DNA of 64,000 nt, taken from positions 175,254-239,253 of the forward strand of contig NZ_BMVP01000009.1 of assembly GCF_014650775.1 (NCBI RefSeq), given 5' to 3'. Positions 44,868-53,001 of the stretch are shown in pieces. Made by a program: the position numbers and the translations under genes. Position 1 is the first letter of the stretch. Every line of letters begins with the position of its first letter. Under the pieces are notes generated by a model. That model was not told the DNA's origin and did not search any database. It worked only from the letters and a program-made list of their open reading frames with translations. Source of the DNA: Streptomyces cirratus (lineage in GTDB: Bacteria; Actinomycetota; Actinomycetes; Streptomycetales; Streptomycetaceae).

Positions 44868-44916
44868 CTAACGGTGTTAGTCGCTGGTGCGGCTAGACTG
44901 CCTCTAACAGTGTTAG
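44868..44916. promoter_or_regulatory. Paired TetR operators CTAAC-N3-GTTAG
   Basis: CTAACGGTGTTAG (44868-44880) and CTAACAGTGTTAG (44904-44916) are perfect-arm palindromes 36 bp apart. The first lies 6 bases from the MFS ATG, the second 45 bases before the TetR ATG. Confidence 0.85.
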
Positions 44917-44960
44917 TTGGCAAGCGGGATTCCCTGCGGGGCCCGCGAAGGAGGTGGCCG

Positions 44961-45680
44961 ATGGCCGTGGAGGGCAAGGGCGATGACAGCCCGCAGCAGC
45001 CGGGACTCACCCGCCAGGCGCTCGTCCGGGCCGCCCTGCGCGTACTGGAGCGCGAGGGCGTGGGCGGCCTGTCGATGCGCAGGCTCGCCTCCGAACTGGG
45101 AGTGAAGGCGCCCTCGCTGTACTGGCACGTGCGCAACAAGGAGGAGCTGCTCGACCTGCTCACCGACGAGCTCATGGCCGATGCGCAGGCGCCGCCCCGA
45201 GAGGGCGACTGGCGGGAGCAGCTGCGCGAGTACTGCGTGCGCTACCGCCGGCACCTGCTCGGCAAGCGCGACGCCGCCAAGGTCGTCGCGGGCCGGCTCG
45301 TCCCGGGCCCGCACCTGCTGCGCCTGATGGAGGACCAGCTCGGCCGCCTGCGGGAGGCCGGCTTCGCCGACGCCGACGCAGCCATGATCAATTATCTGCT
45401 CGGCGCGTTCGTCCAGGGCTTCGTGCTCCAGGAGCTGGGCCCCCTCTCGGCGTCCGAGGCCATGGGCGCCGACCGCCGGGAGGTCGCCACGGCCGCGGGG
45501 GAGCAGCTGCGCCGACTGCCGCCGGAGACCTTCCCCCACCTGGTCGCACTCGCCGGTGACCTGACCGGCCCGTCCATGGAAGCCCGCTTCTCGTTCGCCC
45601 TCGAACGCGTCCTGGACGGACTGTCCACCCTGCTGGAGCAGAGCTCCGGCGTACGAGAAGAAGGAACGTCCCATGAGTGA
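44961..45680 (+). CDS. TetR-family repressor
   Basis: 239 residues from ATG 44961, with AAGGAGG 6 bases upstream. N-terminal HTH: TRQALVRAALRVLEREGVGG, then SMRRLASELGVKAPSLYWHVRNKEELLDLLTDEL. The C-terminal part is like TetR class proteins (YRRHLLGKRDAAKVVAGRLVPGPHLLRLME). Divergent from the MFS gene and next to its own likely operators, so it is the repressor of the exporter and of itself. Its stop overlaps the DUF6204 start by 8 bases. Confidence 0.93.
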   Translation: MAVEGKGDDSPQQPGLTRQALVRAALRVLEREGVGGLSMRRLASELGVKAPSLYWHVRNKEELLDLLTDELMADAQAPPREGDWREQLREYCVRYRRHLLGKRDAAKVVAGRLVPGPHLLRLMEDQLGRLREAGFADADAAMINYLLGAFVQGFVLQELGPLSASEAMGADRREVATAAGEQLRRLPPETFPHLVALAGDLTGPSMEARFSFALERVLDGLSTLLEQSSGVREEGTSHE

Positions 45681-46008
45681 GCGCACCTACCGGGTCATCG
45701 TCCGCGGCGTGTTCGCCGACCTGGACGATGCCCAGCGCACCCGGCTCCTCGCCTCCGCCGGCGAACACGACATCCTCAGGGCGGCGTTCACCGACGACGG
45801 CACCCTCGTCTACGACCGGGAGCTGCGCGCCTTCTCCTTCCGCTGCGTGGTCCGGCAGGCCGCCGACCTGGAGGACGAGGCCGCGGGCGGTGCGGCCTGC
45901 GACCGTGCGGCCGCCGCCCTCGCCGCACGCGGCATCGGCCACGGCGCCCTGCGCACCAAGGTCACCAGCGTGGACGACATGAAGATCCGCCGGCCCCGCC
46001 GGGGCTGA
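45673..46008 (+). CDS. DUF6204 family protein
   Basis: 111 residues. TYRVIVRGVFADLDDAQRTRLL, DILRAAFTDDGTLVYDRELRAFSFRCVVR, and DMKIRRPRRG at the end are the family pattern. No function is known. Overlap with the TetR stop indicates a coupled two-gene unit; it is a common companion of TetR genes in Streptomyces. Confidence 0.85.
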   Translation: MSERTYRVIVRGVFADLDDAQRTRLLASAGEHDILRAAFTDDGTLVYDRELRAFSFRCVVRQAADLEDEAAGGAACDRAAAALAARGIGHGALRTKVTSVDDMKIRRPRRG

Positions 46009-46028
46009 TCGAGCGGCCGGGCCGTCGC

Positions 46029-46670
46029 TCAGATCAGCCCGTTGTCCCGGGCGTAGAGCGCGGCCTGGGTCCGGTCGCGCAGGCCCAGCCGGCTCAGCAC
46101 GCGCGAGATGTGGTTCTTGACGGTCCCCTCGCTCAGGTACAGCCGGGCGGCGATCTCCCTGTTCGTGGCGCCCGCGGAGATGAGCCGCAGCACCTCCGTC
46201 TCCCGCGGCGTCAGCAGGTCCGGAGCGGGGGCGCCGGCGGCCAGCGCGGCGAGGACCGTCTGATCGAACTGGGCGACACCGGCGTGCGCCAGGCGGACCG
46301 CCCGGGCGAGTTCTGCCGCGGGCAGGTTCTTGAGCAGGTAGCCGACCGCGCCCGCCCTCAGCGCCCGTCCGACGTACTCGTCGTCGTTGAACGTCGTCAG
46401 CATCACGATCCGGCAGCCGGGCAGCTGCCGCCTCAGCAGCGCCGTGGCGGCCACTCCGTCCATGCCGGGCATCCGGACGTCCATCAGCACCACGTCGGGG
46501 TGACACCGCCCGGCCAGGTCCACGGCCTCGGCGCCGTCCCGCGCGCTGCCCACCACCTCGATGCCCGGCTGGATGCCGAGCAGTGCGGCGATGCCCTCGC
46601 GGACGAGGTCCTGGTCGTCGACCACGAGGACGCGTACGGTCGCCCCCTCCTGCGCCACGGGCCCGTTCAC
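46029..46670 (-). CDS. NarL-family response regulator
   Basis: 213 residues from GTG 46670, which overlaps the kinase stop (GTGA). Receiver: VRVLVVDDQDLVREGI with the acidic pair, phospho-Asp in VVLMDVRMPGMDG, Thr in IVMLTTFNDDEYV, Lys in GYLLKNLP. LuxR HTH: LTPRETEVLRLISAGATNREIAARLYLSEGTVKNH. Pairs with the kinase encoded directly upstream. Target genes unknown; the divergent secreted esterase is one candidate. Confidence 0.93.
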   Translation of the reverse strand: MNGPVAQEGATVRVLVVDDQDLVREGIAALLGIQPGIEVVGSARDGAEAVDLAGRCHPDVVLMDVRMPGMDGVAATALLRRQLPGCRIVMLTTFNDDEYVGRALRAGAVGYLLKNLPAAELARAVRLAHAGVAQFDQTVLAALAAGAPAPDLLTPRETEVLRLISAGATNREIAARLYLSEGTVKNHISRVLSRLGLRDRTQAALYARDNGLI

Positions 46671-47752
46671 CACGGCACCCCCACCGTGAGGGCGGTGCCC
46701 CGGTCCGAACTGGACAGCTCCAGCGTCCCGTCGGCCAGGCGGACCCGCTCCCGCAGCCCGGCCAGGCCGAAGCCCTCCTCGGCTGCGCCCAGTCCGCTGC
46801 CGTTGTCCGTGACGCACAGGCTCGCGCCGAGGTCGTCGTAGCGGACCCGCACGCCGATCTCGGTGGCTCCGGAATGCCGGCAGGCGTTGGTGAGGCCCTC
46901 CTGCGCCGCCCGGTACAGCACCAGCAGGGGCCGCCGCTCGACGCCCGACACGTCCAGGGAGATCCGGCGGGCACCGCCGTCCAGGTGGTGCACGAGGTCG
47001 GCCAGCGTCCGGGCGAGGCCCACCGGCTCCGACTCCGCCTCGGGGCCGAGAGTGCGCACCGAGGCCCGTACCTCGTCCAGGGCCCGGTTCGCGGACCAGC
47101 GGGCATGCGACACCGCCTGCGCGGAGGCGGCCGGATCGAGGGAGACGAACGCCTCGGCCTTCTCCAACTGGATCCCGATCGCGGTCAGGTGGTGCCCGAG
47201 ACTGTCGTGGATCTCGCGGGCCAGCCGGTTGCGCTCCCGGGCCGCCGACAGCTGCGCCACCTGCGCGAGGGTGTCCTCCAGCCGGCCGCGGGCCCGCTGC
47301 TCGCGCACGGCAACCGCCGCCGTGGCCAGCGCCAGTACGATGCCCAGCGCGAACATCAACAGGTCGGAGATGTACTCGGCGCGCACGGCCCAGTCCGGCA
47401 CCCACAGGGTGAACGCGCCCGCCAGCAGGAGCACACAGCCCGCACCGAGCCACACCGCGGCGGCCGGCCCGAAGGTGAAGAACCCCAGGAACGGCACCAG
47501 CACGAACAGCACCCGCGAGAGCCCCGAGGTGTCGAGAGCGGACACCGCGCAGAGCAGTACGACCCTGAAGGCGAACACCGCGCTCCCGGGGATCGGCCAC
47601 GCCCTCCCGTCGAGAGCCGCCAGCACACACAGCAGCACCGTGAACCCGGCGGAGCGGACGTCGAACCCCGGACCGATCGCGGCGTAGTAGAGACCCCCCG
47701 CGAGCACCGCCCCGTAGAGGACGGCAGGTATCCAGGGCACTGGACGCGGCAT
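46667..47752 (-). CDS. Membrane sensor histidine kinase (HisKA_3)
   Basis: 361 residues from ATG 47752 with GAGGAGG upstream. Five or six membrane helices fill residues 1-165 with no large extracellular domain, an intramembrane-sensing layout. Phospho-His in NRLAREIHDSLGHHLTAIGIQLEKAE; ATPase motifs LYRAAQEGLTNACRHSGAT, VTDNGSGL and GFGLAGLRERVRLADG. Coupled to the response regulator by a 4-base overlap. The signal is unknown. Confidence 0.92.
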   Translation of the reverse strand: MPRPVPWIPAVLYGAVLAGGLYYAAIGPGFDVRSAGFTVLLCVLAALDGRAWPIPGSAVFAFRVVLLCAVSALDTSGLSRVLFVLVPFLGFFTFGPAAAVWLGAGCVLLLAGAFTLWVPDWAVRAEYISDLLMFALGIVLALATAAVAVREQRARGRLEDTLAQVAQLSAARERNRLAREIHDSLGHHLTAIGIQLEKAEAFVSLDPAASAQAVSHARWSANRALDEVRASVRTLGPEAESEPVGLARTLADLVHHLDGGARRISLDVSGVERRPLLVLYRAAQEGLTNACRHSGATEIGVRVRYDDLGASLCVTDNGSGLGAAEEGFGLAGLRERVRLADGTLELSSSDRGTALTVGVPW

Positions 47753-47968
47753 CGGACGGACCTCCTCGCAAATCCCGTGCCCACGCACGGTCTCCGCAGC
47801 GTACGCAGACCCACGGGGCCCGTCCGCACCACGCGACGGACGGAGTGCGGGATGTGGCCGAAGGTCATGTGCCCTCCGGTGCCGCACACCCCTGCCGCTC
47901 CGTACTTACCCGCCATGACCTGCGGTTCCTAGGTTTCTCGGCGTCACCACCGCACGAGATGAGGACTC

Positions 47969-49258
47969 ATGCACCTGCGTTCCCTCGCCATCGCACCCCT
48001 GCTGTTGGCAACCGTTCTGACAGCCCCGGCGGCCGCCCGGACCCACACCGCCGACATCAAGGTCCCGGGCGCCGAGCACACCGTCTCCGCCCGCCTGACC
48101 GATCTGACCACCACGGGCACCAAGCTCACCGGGCACACGGACCCGCTCGACTGGGCGGGCCTGGAGGCTCCCGGCACCACGACCCCCTCGGGCGTCCCCG
48201 GCATACAGGTCGACGGCTACTTCCCCGACACCTCCACCACCAACACCAACGTCAACTACGGCTGGAAGCACGACAGCCAGTTCGTCATCCGGCTGCCCGA
48301 CCACTGGAACGGCGGACTCGTGGTCGCCGGACCGCCGGGACTGCGCAAGCAGTACGCCAACGACCGGATCATCAGCGACCAGGTGCTCGCCAAGGGATAC
48401 GCCTACGCCGCCACCGACAAGGGCAACACGGGCCCCGAGATCTACAAGGACGGGGACCGCCCCGGCGACGCCATCCTGGAGTGGCACCGCAGGGTCACCG
48501 AACTCACCGTCGCCGCCAAACAGGTCACCGACCAGCACTACGGGCGCAGCCCGCGCTTCACCTACGCCGCCGGCCTCTCCGCGGGCGGCTACCTCGTCCG
48601 CTGGCAACTCGAACACCGACCCGACCTCTACACCGGCGGCCTCGATTGGAACGCCCTCACCTTCACCCCCGACGGCGGCCTCCTCGCCACCCTCCCGCCC
48701 GCCCTGCGCGCCTACCCCCGCTACGACGAGGGCGACCGGACCGCCCAGGCCGCCATGCTTGCCGCCGGCTATCCCAAGGGCTCCGAACCCCAGTGGGGCT
48801 GGCACTACGACAAGCAGTGGAACCTCCTCCAGCGCGTGATCCGCGAGGAGCTCGACCCCGACTACGACGGACCCGGAGCCCCCCAGCCGGGCACCCCGCC
48901 CTGCCCCGCGGGCACCGGAGCCGGCTGCGACACCGACTACGACTTCGCCTCCCGCCCCCGGGCGGTGCACGAGGCCGTGGAACGGATCTCCCTCACCGGG
49001 AACATCCGCCGCCCCCTCATCAGCATCCAGGGCAGCCTCGACGCCCTCACCCCGCCGGCCGCCTTCGGCGACGCCTACCACCGCATGGTCACCACCGCCG
49101 GCCGCGCCGGCCTGCACCGCTACGTCACGGTGCCGGGCGGTGCCCACACCGACGGCCTCGTCCCGCTCGACCCGGACCACCTGCGCCCGATGCTCGGCTC
49201 CTTCACCAAGGCCCTGAGCGACCTCGAGTGCTGGACGCGACCCACTTCCGCCTCCTGA
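47969..49258 (+). CDS. Secreted tannase/feruloyl-esterase-like hydrolase
   Basis: 429 residues with a signal peptide (MHLRSLAIAPLLLATVLTAPAAA). AGGA precedes the ATG. The nucleophile elbow is YAAGLSAGGYLVRW; upstream WNGGLVVAGPPGLR, later PLISIQGSLDALTPPAAFGDAYHRMV supplies the Asp and VPGGAHTDGLVP the His. The overall pattern is that of tannase/feruloyl esterase or 3-hydroxybutyrate-oligomer hydrolase. If a feruloyl esterase, it would complement the arabinoxylan enzymes 7 kb away, but the genes are not linked in an operon. A hairpin follows. Confidence 0.72.
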   Translation: MHLRSLAIAPLLLATVLTAPAAARTHTADIKVPGAEHTVSARLTDLTTTGTKLTGHTDPLDWAGLEAPGTTTPSGVPGIQVDGYFPDTSTTNTNVNYGWKHDSQFVIRLPDHWNGGLVVAGPPGLRKQYANDRIISDQVLAKGYAYAATDKGNTGPEIYKDGDRPGDAILEWHRRVTELTVAAKQVTDQHYGRSPRFTYAAGLSAGGYLVRWQLEHRPDLYTGGLDWNALTFTPDGGLLATLPPALRAYPRYDEGDRTAQAAMLAAGYPKGSEPQWGWHYDKQWNLLQRVIREELDPDYDGPGAPQPGTPPCPAGTGAGCDTDYDFASRPRAVHEAVERISLTGNIRRPLISIQGSLDALTPPAAFGDAYHRMVTTAGRAGLHRYVTVPGGAHTDGLVPLDPDHLRPMLGSFTKALSDLECWTRPTSAS

Positions 49259-49286
49259 CGGACACACCCCCCGAACGTGCGGAAGC

Positions 49287-49311
49287 GCCCCGGACGACCA
49301 GCGTCCGGGGC
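49287..49311 (+). terminator. Terminator after the esterase gene
   Basis: GCCCCGGACG-ACCAG-CGTCCGGGGC, a perfect 10-bp stem 29 bases past the stop. Confidence 0.7.
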
Positions 49312-49466
49312 ATCGGTCCGCGTCTTGCCGTGCCGGCACGAAGCCGTCCCCCGCTTCCGGCCGTCACGCCTCGCGGGCCTGGCGCGTCCGGCGAACCGCG
49401 GCCGGCCGCGGGCTCCCTTCGAAGGTGACGGCGCCCTCGCTCGGCCGGTCCCGGCCACCGCGATCC

Positions 49467-50222
49467 TCAGCCCTCGAGCTGGAGCAGGGGGGCTCGTGTC
49501 ACCTGCGCTTCCAGCCCCGTGCGAGGCACCACGCTCCGCCGCCGATGAGGACGAAGATCGCTCCGGCCCAGCCGGATGCAGGCGAGCGCGTACCGGTCGA
49601 CGGCGGTCCCCCGGTAGCCGGCGGGCGCGCGGAAGCCGGGGGCGCCGATGGCCTGCGCGGACTCGTCGCCGACGGGGGTCGCGGTCTCCAGGTCGATGAA
49701 GGAGAGGGTGTCGTCGGGGCGGACCAGGATGTTGTTCGGGTGGAGGTCGCCGAAGACGACCCCCTTGGCGTGCATGGCCTCCACGCCCCGCTCCACCTGG
49801 TCGAGGATCTTCAAGGCCCAGGCGGTGTACGCCCCGCGCGCGTCCGCGGCCCCGGGGGTGCCGTCGTCGGCCACCATGGGGTTGCGGCTCAGGAGTTCCC
49901 GGGCGAGCGGCTTGCCCTCCACGTACTCCCGCGCCAGGAACCAGTGCTCGTGGCCCTTGCGGTAGTCCACGACCGCCGGGATGCAGTCCAGGCCGGACAG
50001 CTGCTCCAGCGCCCAGTGCTCGCGCTCCAGCCGGGCCACGGCGTCGGCGCCGTCCTCGTCGAGCCCGGCCAGCGGGCGCGCCTCCTTGAGCAGGACGGAG
50101 CCGCCGGTGCGGGTGTCGGTCGCCACGTAGACGCCGCCGCCGTTGGAGAAGTGCAGGGCCCTGGTCGCCCGGAACGGGAAGTCCCGCAGGGTGGCGGCGT
50201 TGCGCGCGGCGACCTGTCCGAG
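49467..50222 (-). pseudogene. Kinase-domain fragment of a class III lanthipeptide synthetase (LanKC-like)
   Basis: The minus strand encodes LRDFPFRATRALHFSNGGGV and VLLKEARPLAGLDEDG (N-lobe, Lys), HWFLAREYVEGKPLARELL, GVEAMHAKGVVFGDLHPNNI (catalytic loop), then LSFIDLETATP and APGFRAPAGYRGTAVDRYAL. This is the RamC/LabKC-type kinase region. The N-terminal lyase and C-terminal cyclase are absent: upstream the sequence joins a regulator gene on the other strand at about 50220, and downstream, after CIRLG at about 49570, the homology stops. There a different frame reads GWAGAIFVLIGGGAWCLARG ending KRR-stop, like the tail of an unrelated membrane protein. It is a relic, not an enzyme. Confidence 0.65.
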
Positions 50223-50270
50223 GCCACGCCCGCCGACCTGTCCGACCAGCTCGGCCGGCCGCTGCCCGAT

Positions 50271-51152
50271 GTGGAGGAATGGCTGGCACGGCTGGAGTCG
50301 GTGGAGCTGACGGCTTTGGCCGATAATGGCTGTATCCGGCCCGCTCCTCCCGCGATCGCCGTGCAGCGCCTGATCGATCTGCGACTGCGGGAGCTGCGTG
50401 AGGAGTTGCAGCGGGTGGCGGCCGAGCAGCGGGTCGTCGAGTCGCTGCTCGCGGAGCGCCACGCGGTGCGTGCGGCGGCCGACGACATGTCGGAACGGCC
50501 GGCCATCGAACGGGTGGAGGGGACCCCGAACGTCCGGGCGGTGATCGACGAGCTGACGTTCTTCACCCGGCAGGAGGGACTGACCACCCAGCCGCACGGC
50601 GCGCTCAGCGCGGCCAGCATCGAGGCGTCCCGGCCGCTGGACGCCCGCATCCTGCGGCGCGGCATACAGATGCGCACGATCATGCGCTCGGCGGCGGTGG
50701 AGGACGGCCCGACCCTCGCCTACCTCCAGGAGATCTCGGCGATGGGCGCGGAGATCCGGATCTCGGACAAGCCGCTGGAACGGATGCTCGTCTTCGACCG
50801 GGCCGCGGCGCTGACCCCGATCGACCCGCAGAACCCGCGCCTGGGGGCCCTGGTGATCCGGGAGGCGGGGCTGGTGGCCAACCTGGTGTCGCTGTTCGAG
50901 CGGATGTGGTCGGACTCCGTCGACCTGCGCGAGGCGGTCGCGGCCCGCCAGGGTACGGGCGCCGCGCTCACCGGGATCGAACGCAAGGTGCTGACCACCA
51001 TGTACCAGGCGGAGAAGGACGAGAGCGGGGCCCGCGAGGTCGGCGTCTCCGTCCGCACCTACCGCAAGTACGTGGCGGACCTCATGCAGCGCCTTGGGGC
51101 GACGAACCGCTTCCAGGCCGCACTGCTGGCCCGCGACCACGGCTGGATCTAG
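50271..51152 (+). CDS. TrmB/LuxR-like regulator, 5'-truncated
   Basis: Same architecture as the regulator at 23766: a coiled-coil (LRELREELQRVAAEQRVVESLL), a PLD-like sensor region (RRGIQMRTIMRSAAV, ERMLVFDRAAALTPI, ANLVSLFERMWSDSVDL) and a C-terminal HTH (SVRTYRKYVADLMQRLGATNRFQAALLARDHGWI). The homologous wHTH starts mid-domain (ATPADLSDQLGRPLPDVEEW, from about 50223), directly at the junction with the lanthipeptide-kinase relic. No ribosome site or start is seen before it; GTG 50271 or ATG 50488 could serve. The N-terminal helix of the DNA-binding domain is therefore missing, and function is doubtful. Confidence 0.6.
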   Translation: MEEWLARLESVELTALADNGCIRPAPPAIAVQRLIDLRLRELREELQRVAAEQRVVESLLAERHAVRAAADDMSERPAIERVEGTPNVRAVIDELTFFTRQEGLTTQPHGALSAASIEASRPLDARILRRGIQMRTIMRSAAVEDGPTLAYLQEISAMGAEIRISDKPLERMLVFDRAAALTPIDPQNPRLGALVIREAGLVANLVSLFERMWSDSVDLREAVAARQGTGAALTGIERKVLTTMYQAEKDESGAREVGVSVRTYRKYVADLMQRLGATNRFQAALLARDHGWI

Positions 51153-51171
51153 TGACCTGACCGCCCCGTTG

Positions 51172-51795
51172 CTACGCGGCCGGCGGGCGCGGGCCGGGCC
51201 GGAAGACGCGGTCGAGGTGGTGGTCGAGGACCGCGACGGCGGACTGCGGGGTGCGCTGGCCGACCAGGATGCTGGTGCCCATCGTCGCCGTCATCGCCAG
51301 CAGGCTGATCGCCTCCGTACGGGCGTCGGCGTCCGGGTCGGCCAGGCCCTCGGCCTGGGCCCGCTCCAGCAGCCCCGTCAGCGCGTTCTCCGCGGCGTCG
51401 GGACTGTCGATGAAGGGCTGGGCGGCCAGCGCCTCGTCGGTCACGGAAAGGATCGAGTAGGAGCTGTAGAGGAGGTGGAAGGTACGGCTCTCCTCGTCGG
51501 TCGGCAGGGAGGCCAGCAGCAGCGCCTCGACGGTCGCACGCGGACCCGGTTCGGGGCCGGCGTCACGCAGGCGGGCGCCCACGCGGGCGGTGAAGCGGTC
51601 GGTCAGGTGCTGTAGCCCGTAGAAGAGCAGCTTCTCCTTGGTCTGGAAGTAGTACTGCACGAGCCGGAGGGACACCCCGGCTTCGGCGGCCACGTCGCGC
51701 ATGCCGACGGCGTGCAGCCCTCGCCGCCCCGCGACCCGGATGAGCGCCTCGGCGATCTGGGCGCGCCGTTCCTCGTGGTCCACGCGTTTCGGCAT
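51172..51795 (-). CDS. TetR-family regulator
   Basis: 207 residues from ATG 51795 (MPKRVDHEERRAQIAEALIR); earlier in-frame starts add a charged, non-conserved leader. HTH: RRGLHAVGMRDVAAEAGVSLRLVQYYFQTKEKLLFYGL. The ligand domain is of the TetR_C type seen in small-molecule regulators. Divergent from an alpha/beta hydrolase gene with two palindromic operators between them, so it probably represses the hydrolase and itself. Confidence 0.9.
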   Translation of the reverse strand: MPKRVDHEERRAQIAEALIRVAGRRGLHAVGMRDVAAEAGVSLRLVQYYFQTKEKLLFYGLQHLTDRFTARVGARLRDAGPEPGPRATVEALLLASLPTDEESRTFHLLYSSYSILSVTDEALAAQPFIDSPDAAENALTGLLERAQAEGLADPDADARTEAISLLAMTATMGTSILVGQRTPQSAVAVLDHHLDRVFRPGPRPPAA

Positions 51796-51867
51796 GTGTT
51801 CGGCTCTCTGTCCTTCGTCGTCGGATCCGTCGTGGCCGGGCCTCTTCATGACTCGCGACACTCTTCA

Positions 51868-51905
51868 TGATACCGCCGTATCAACATCATGATACGTTCG
51901 TACCA
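51868..51905. promoter_or_regulatory. Paired TetR operators TGATAC-N4-GTATCA
   Basis: TGATACCGCCGTATCA (51868-51883) is a perfect 6+6 dyad; TGATACGTTCGTACCA (51890-51905) differs at one arm base. Centres are 22 bp apart, in the divergent promoter of TetR and hydrolase. Confidence 0.8.
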
Positions 51906-51936
51906 CGAAGAACGGATCTTCCCCCGGAGGTGCCCC

Positions 51937-52863
51937 GTGCCCAGGAACACGACCCGCGTGCGCCGCGACGTCGGCCGCTACGTCAACGACGAGCTGCGCG
52001 ACCGGTACTTCGCCGCCTGCGAAGCCGTCTACGCGATGGGCGCGCCCGCCCGCTGCGAGACGGACGTCGAGACGAGCTTCGGCACCACGCACGTCTACCG
52101 GTACGGCCCCACCGACCCGGCCGGCGAGTCCCGCACCCCGATCGTCCTGATCCACGGCGCGGGCTACTGCTCGGCGATGTGGTATCCCAACACCCCCGCG
52201 CTCAGCGCCGAACGGCCCGTCTACGCGCTCGACACCCCCGGCGACGCCGGGCGCAGCGTCCAGCGCGAGCCCATGTGGCAACCCGAGCGCGCCGCCCAGT
52301 GGATGGACGAGGCCCTCGACGCCCTCGGCCTCGACCGGGTCCACCTCGTCGGCTCCTCCTACGGCGGCTGGCTCGTCATCAACCAGGCACACCTGCGGCC
52401 CGGACGGCTCGCCTCGGTCACCGCCCTCGACCCGGGCGGCCTGGAAAAGGTGGGCCTGCGCTTCTTCGCCTGGGTCTTCGTGAGCCTCTTCGCCACCTTC
52501 GCCCCCAAAGCGCTGCGCCCGCGGCTCGCCTCCTGGCTGGAGCAGCCCGTCATCGCCGTTCCCGAGCTGCGCAAGTGGGTCCACGCCGGCGCCCGGGCCT
52601 TCCGCATACGCCGCCCCGCACCCCTGCCGCTGACCGACGCCGAACTGGGTTCCATCCGCACGCCGTTCTACCTGGTCATGGGCAAGCGGAGCCTGCTCGT
52701 GCACCCGAGGAGGCAGCTGGAGCGCGTACCGCGCCTGATCCCGGGGGCCCGCGCCGAGATCATCGCCGCCACGGGTCACGGACCGCAGATCGACCACCCC
52801 GACGTGGTCAACGCCCGGATGCTGGGTTTCATGGCGGACGTCGACGCGCAGGCCGACGCGTAG
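51937..52863 (+). CDS. Alpha/beta hydrolase
   Basis: 308 residues from GTG 51937 with GGAGGTG upstream. IVLIHGAGYCSAMWYPN (oxyanion HG), nucleophile elbow VGSSYGGWLV, Asp region TPFYLVMGKRSLLVHP (acid unclear), and ATGHGPQIDHPDVV with the catalytic His. Homologues are esterases or lactonases/haloperoxidase-like enzymes. Control by the divergent TetR suggests an inducible detoxification role. No signal peptide. Confidence 0.87.
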   Translation: MPRNTTRVRRDVGRYVNDELRDRYFAACEAVYAMGAPARCETDVETSFGTTHVYRYGPTDPAGESRTPIVLIHGAGYCSAMWYPNTPALSAERPVYALDTPGDAGRSVQREPMWQPERAAQWMDEALDALGLDRVHLVGSSYGGWLVINQAHLRPGRLASVTALDPGGLEKVGLRFFAWVFVSLFATFAPKALRPRLASWLEQPVIAVPELRKWVHAGARAFRIRRPAPLPLTDAELGSIRTPFYLVMGKRSLLVHPRRQLERVPRLIPGARAEIIAATGHGPQIDHPDVVNARMLGFMADVDAQADA

Positions 52864-52938
52864 GTGGCGGTCGCCTTGCCGCCGGGCGGGGGTGCGGCGT
52901 GCTGCGTTCGGGTGGTGGTTACGCGTTGAACAGGGGCC

Positions 52939-52960
52939 GTTCATGTGGCGCTCATAGCTT
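52939..52960 (+). promoter_or_regulatory. Candidate PHO box
   Basis: GTTCATGTGGC followed by GCTCATAGCTT forms two 11-bp direct units close to the PhoP-box consensus (GTTCACC-N4 repeats), 42-63 bases before the alkaline phosphatase ATG. Match is partial in the second unit. Confidence 0.5.
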
Positions 52961-53001
52961 CGGAGGGACCGAGTAGTCCTTTCGAGGGGATCCTCCAGCA
53001 G

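Noticed and set aside
43004..45175. 723-codon minus-strand frame over the MFS gene
   Set aside because: Arg/Pro-rich out-of-frame shadow of the exporter.
50223..51140. Minus-strand continuation of the lanthipeptide kinase frame
   Set aside because: It stays open only as antisense of the regulator; kinase or lyase motifs are absent beyond about 50222.
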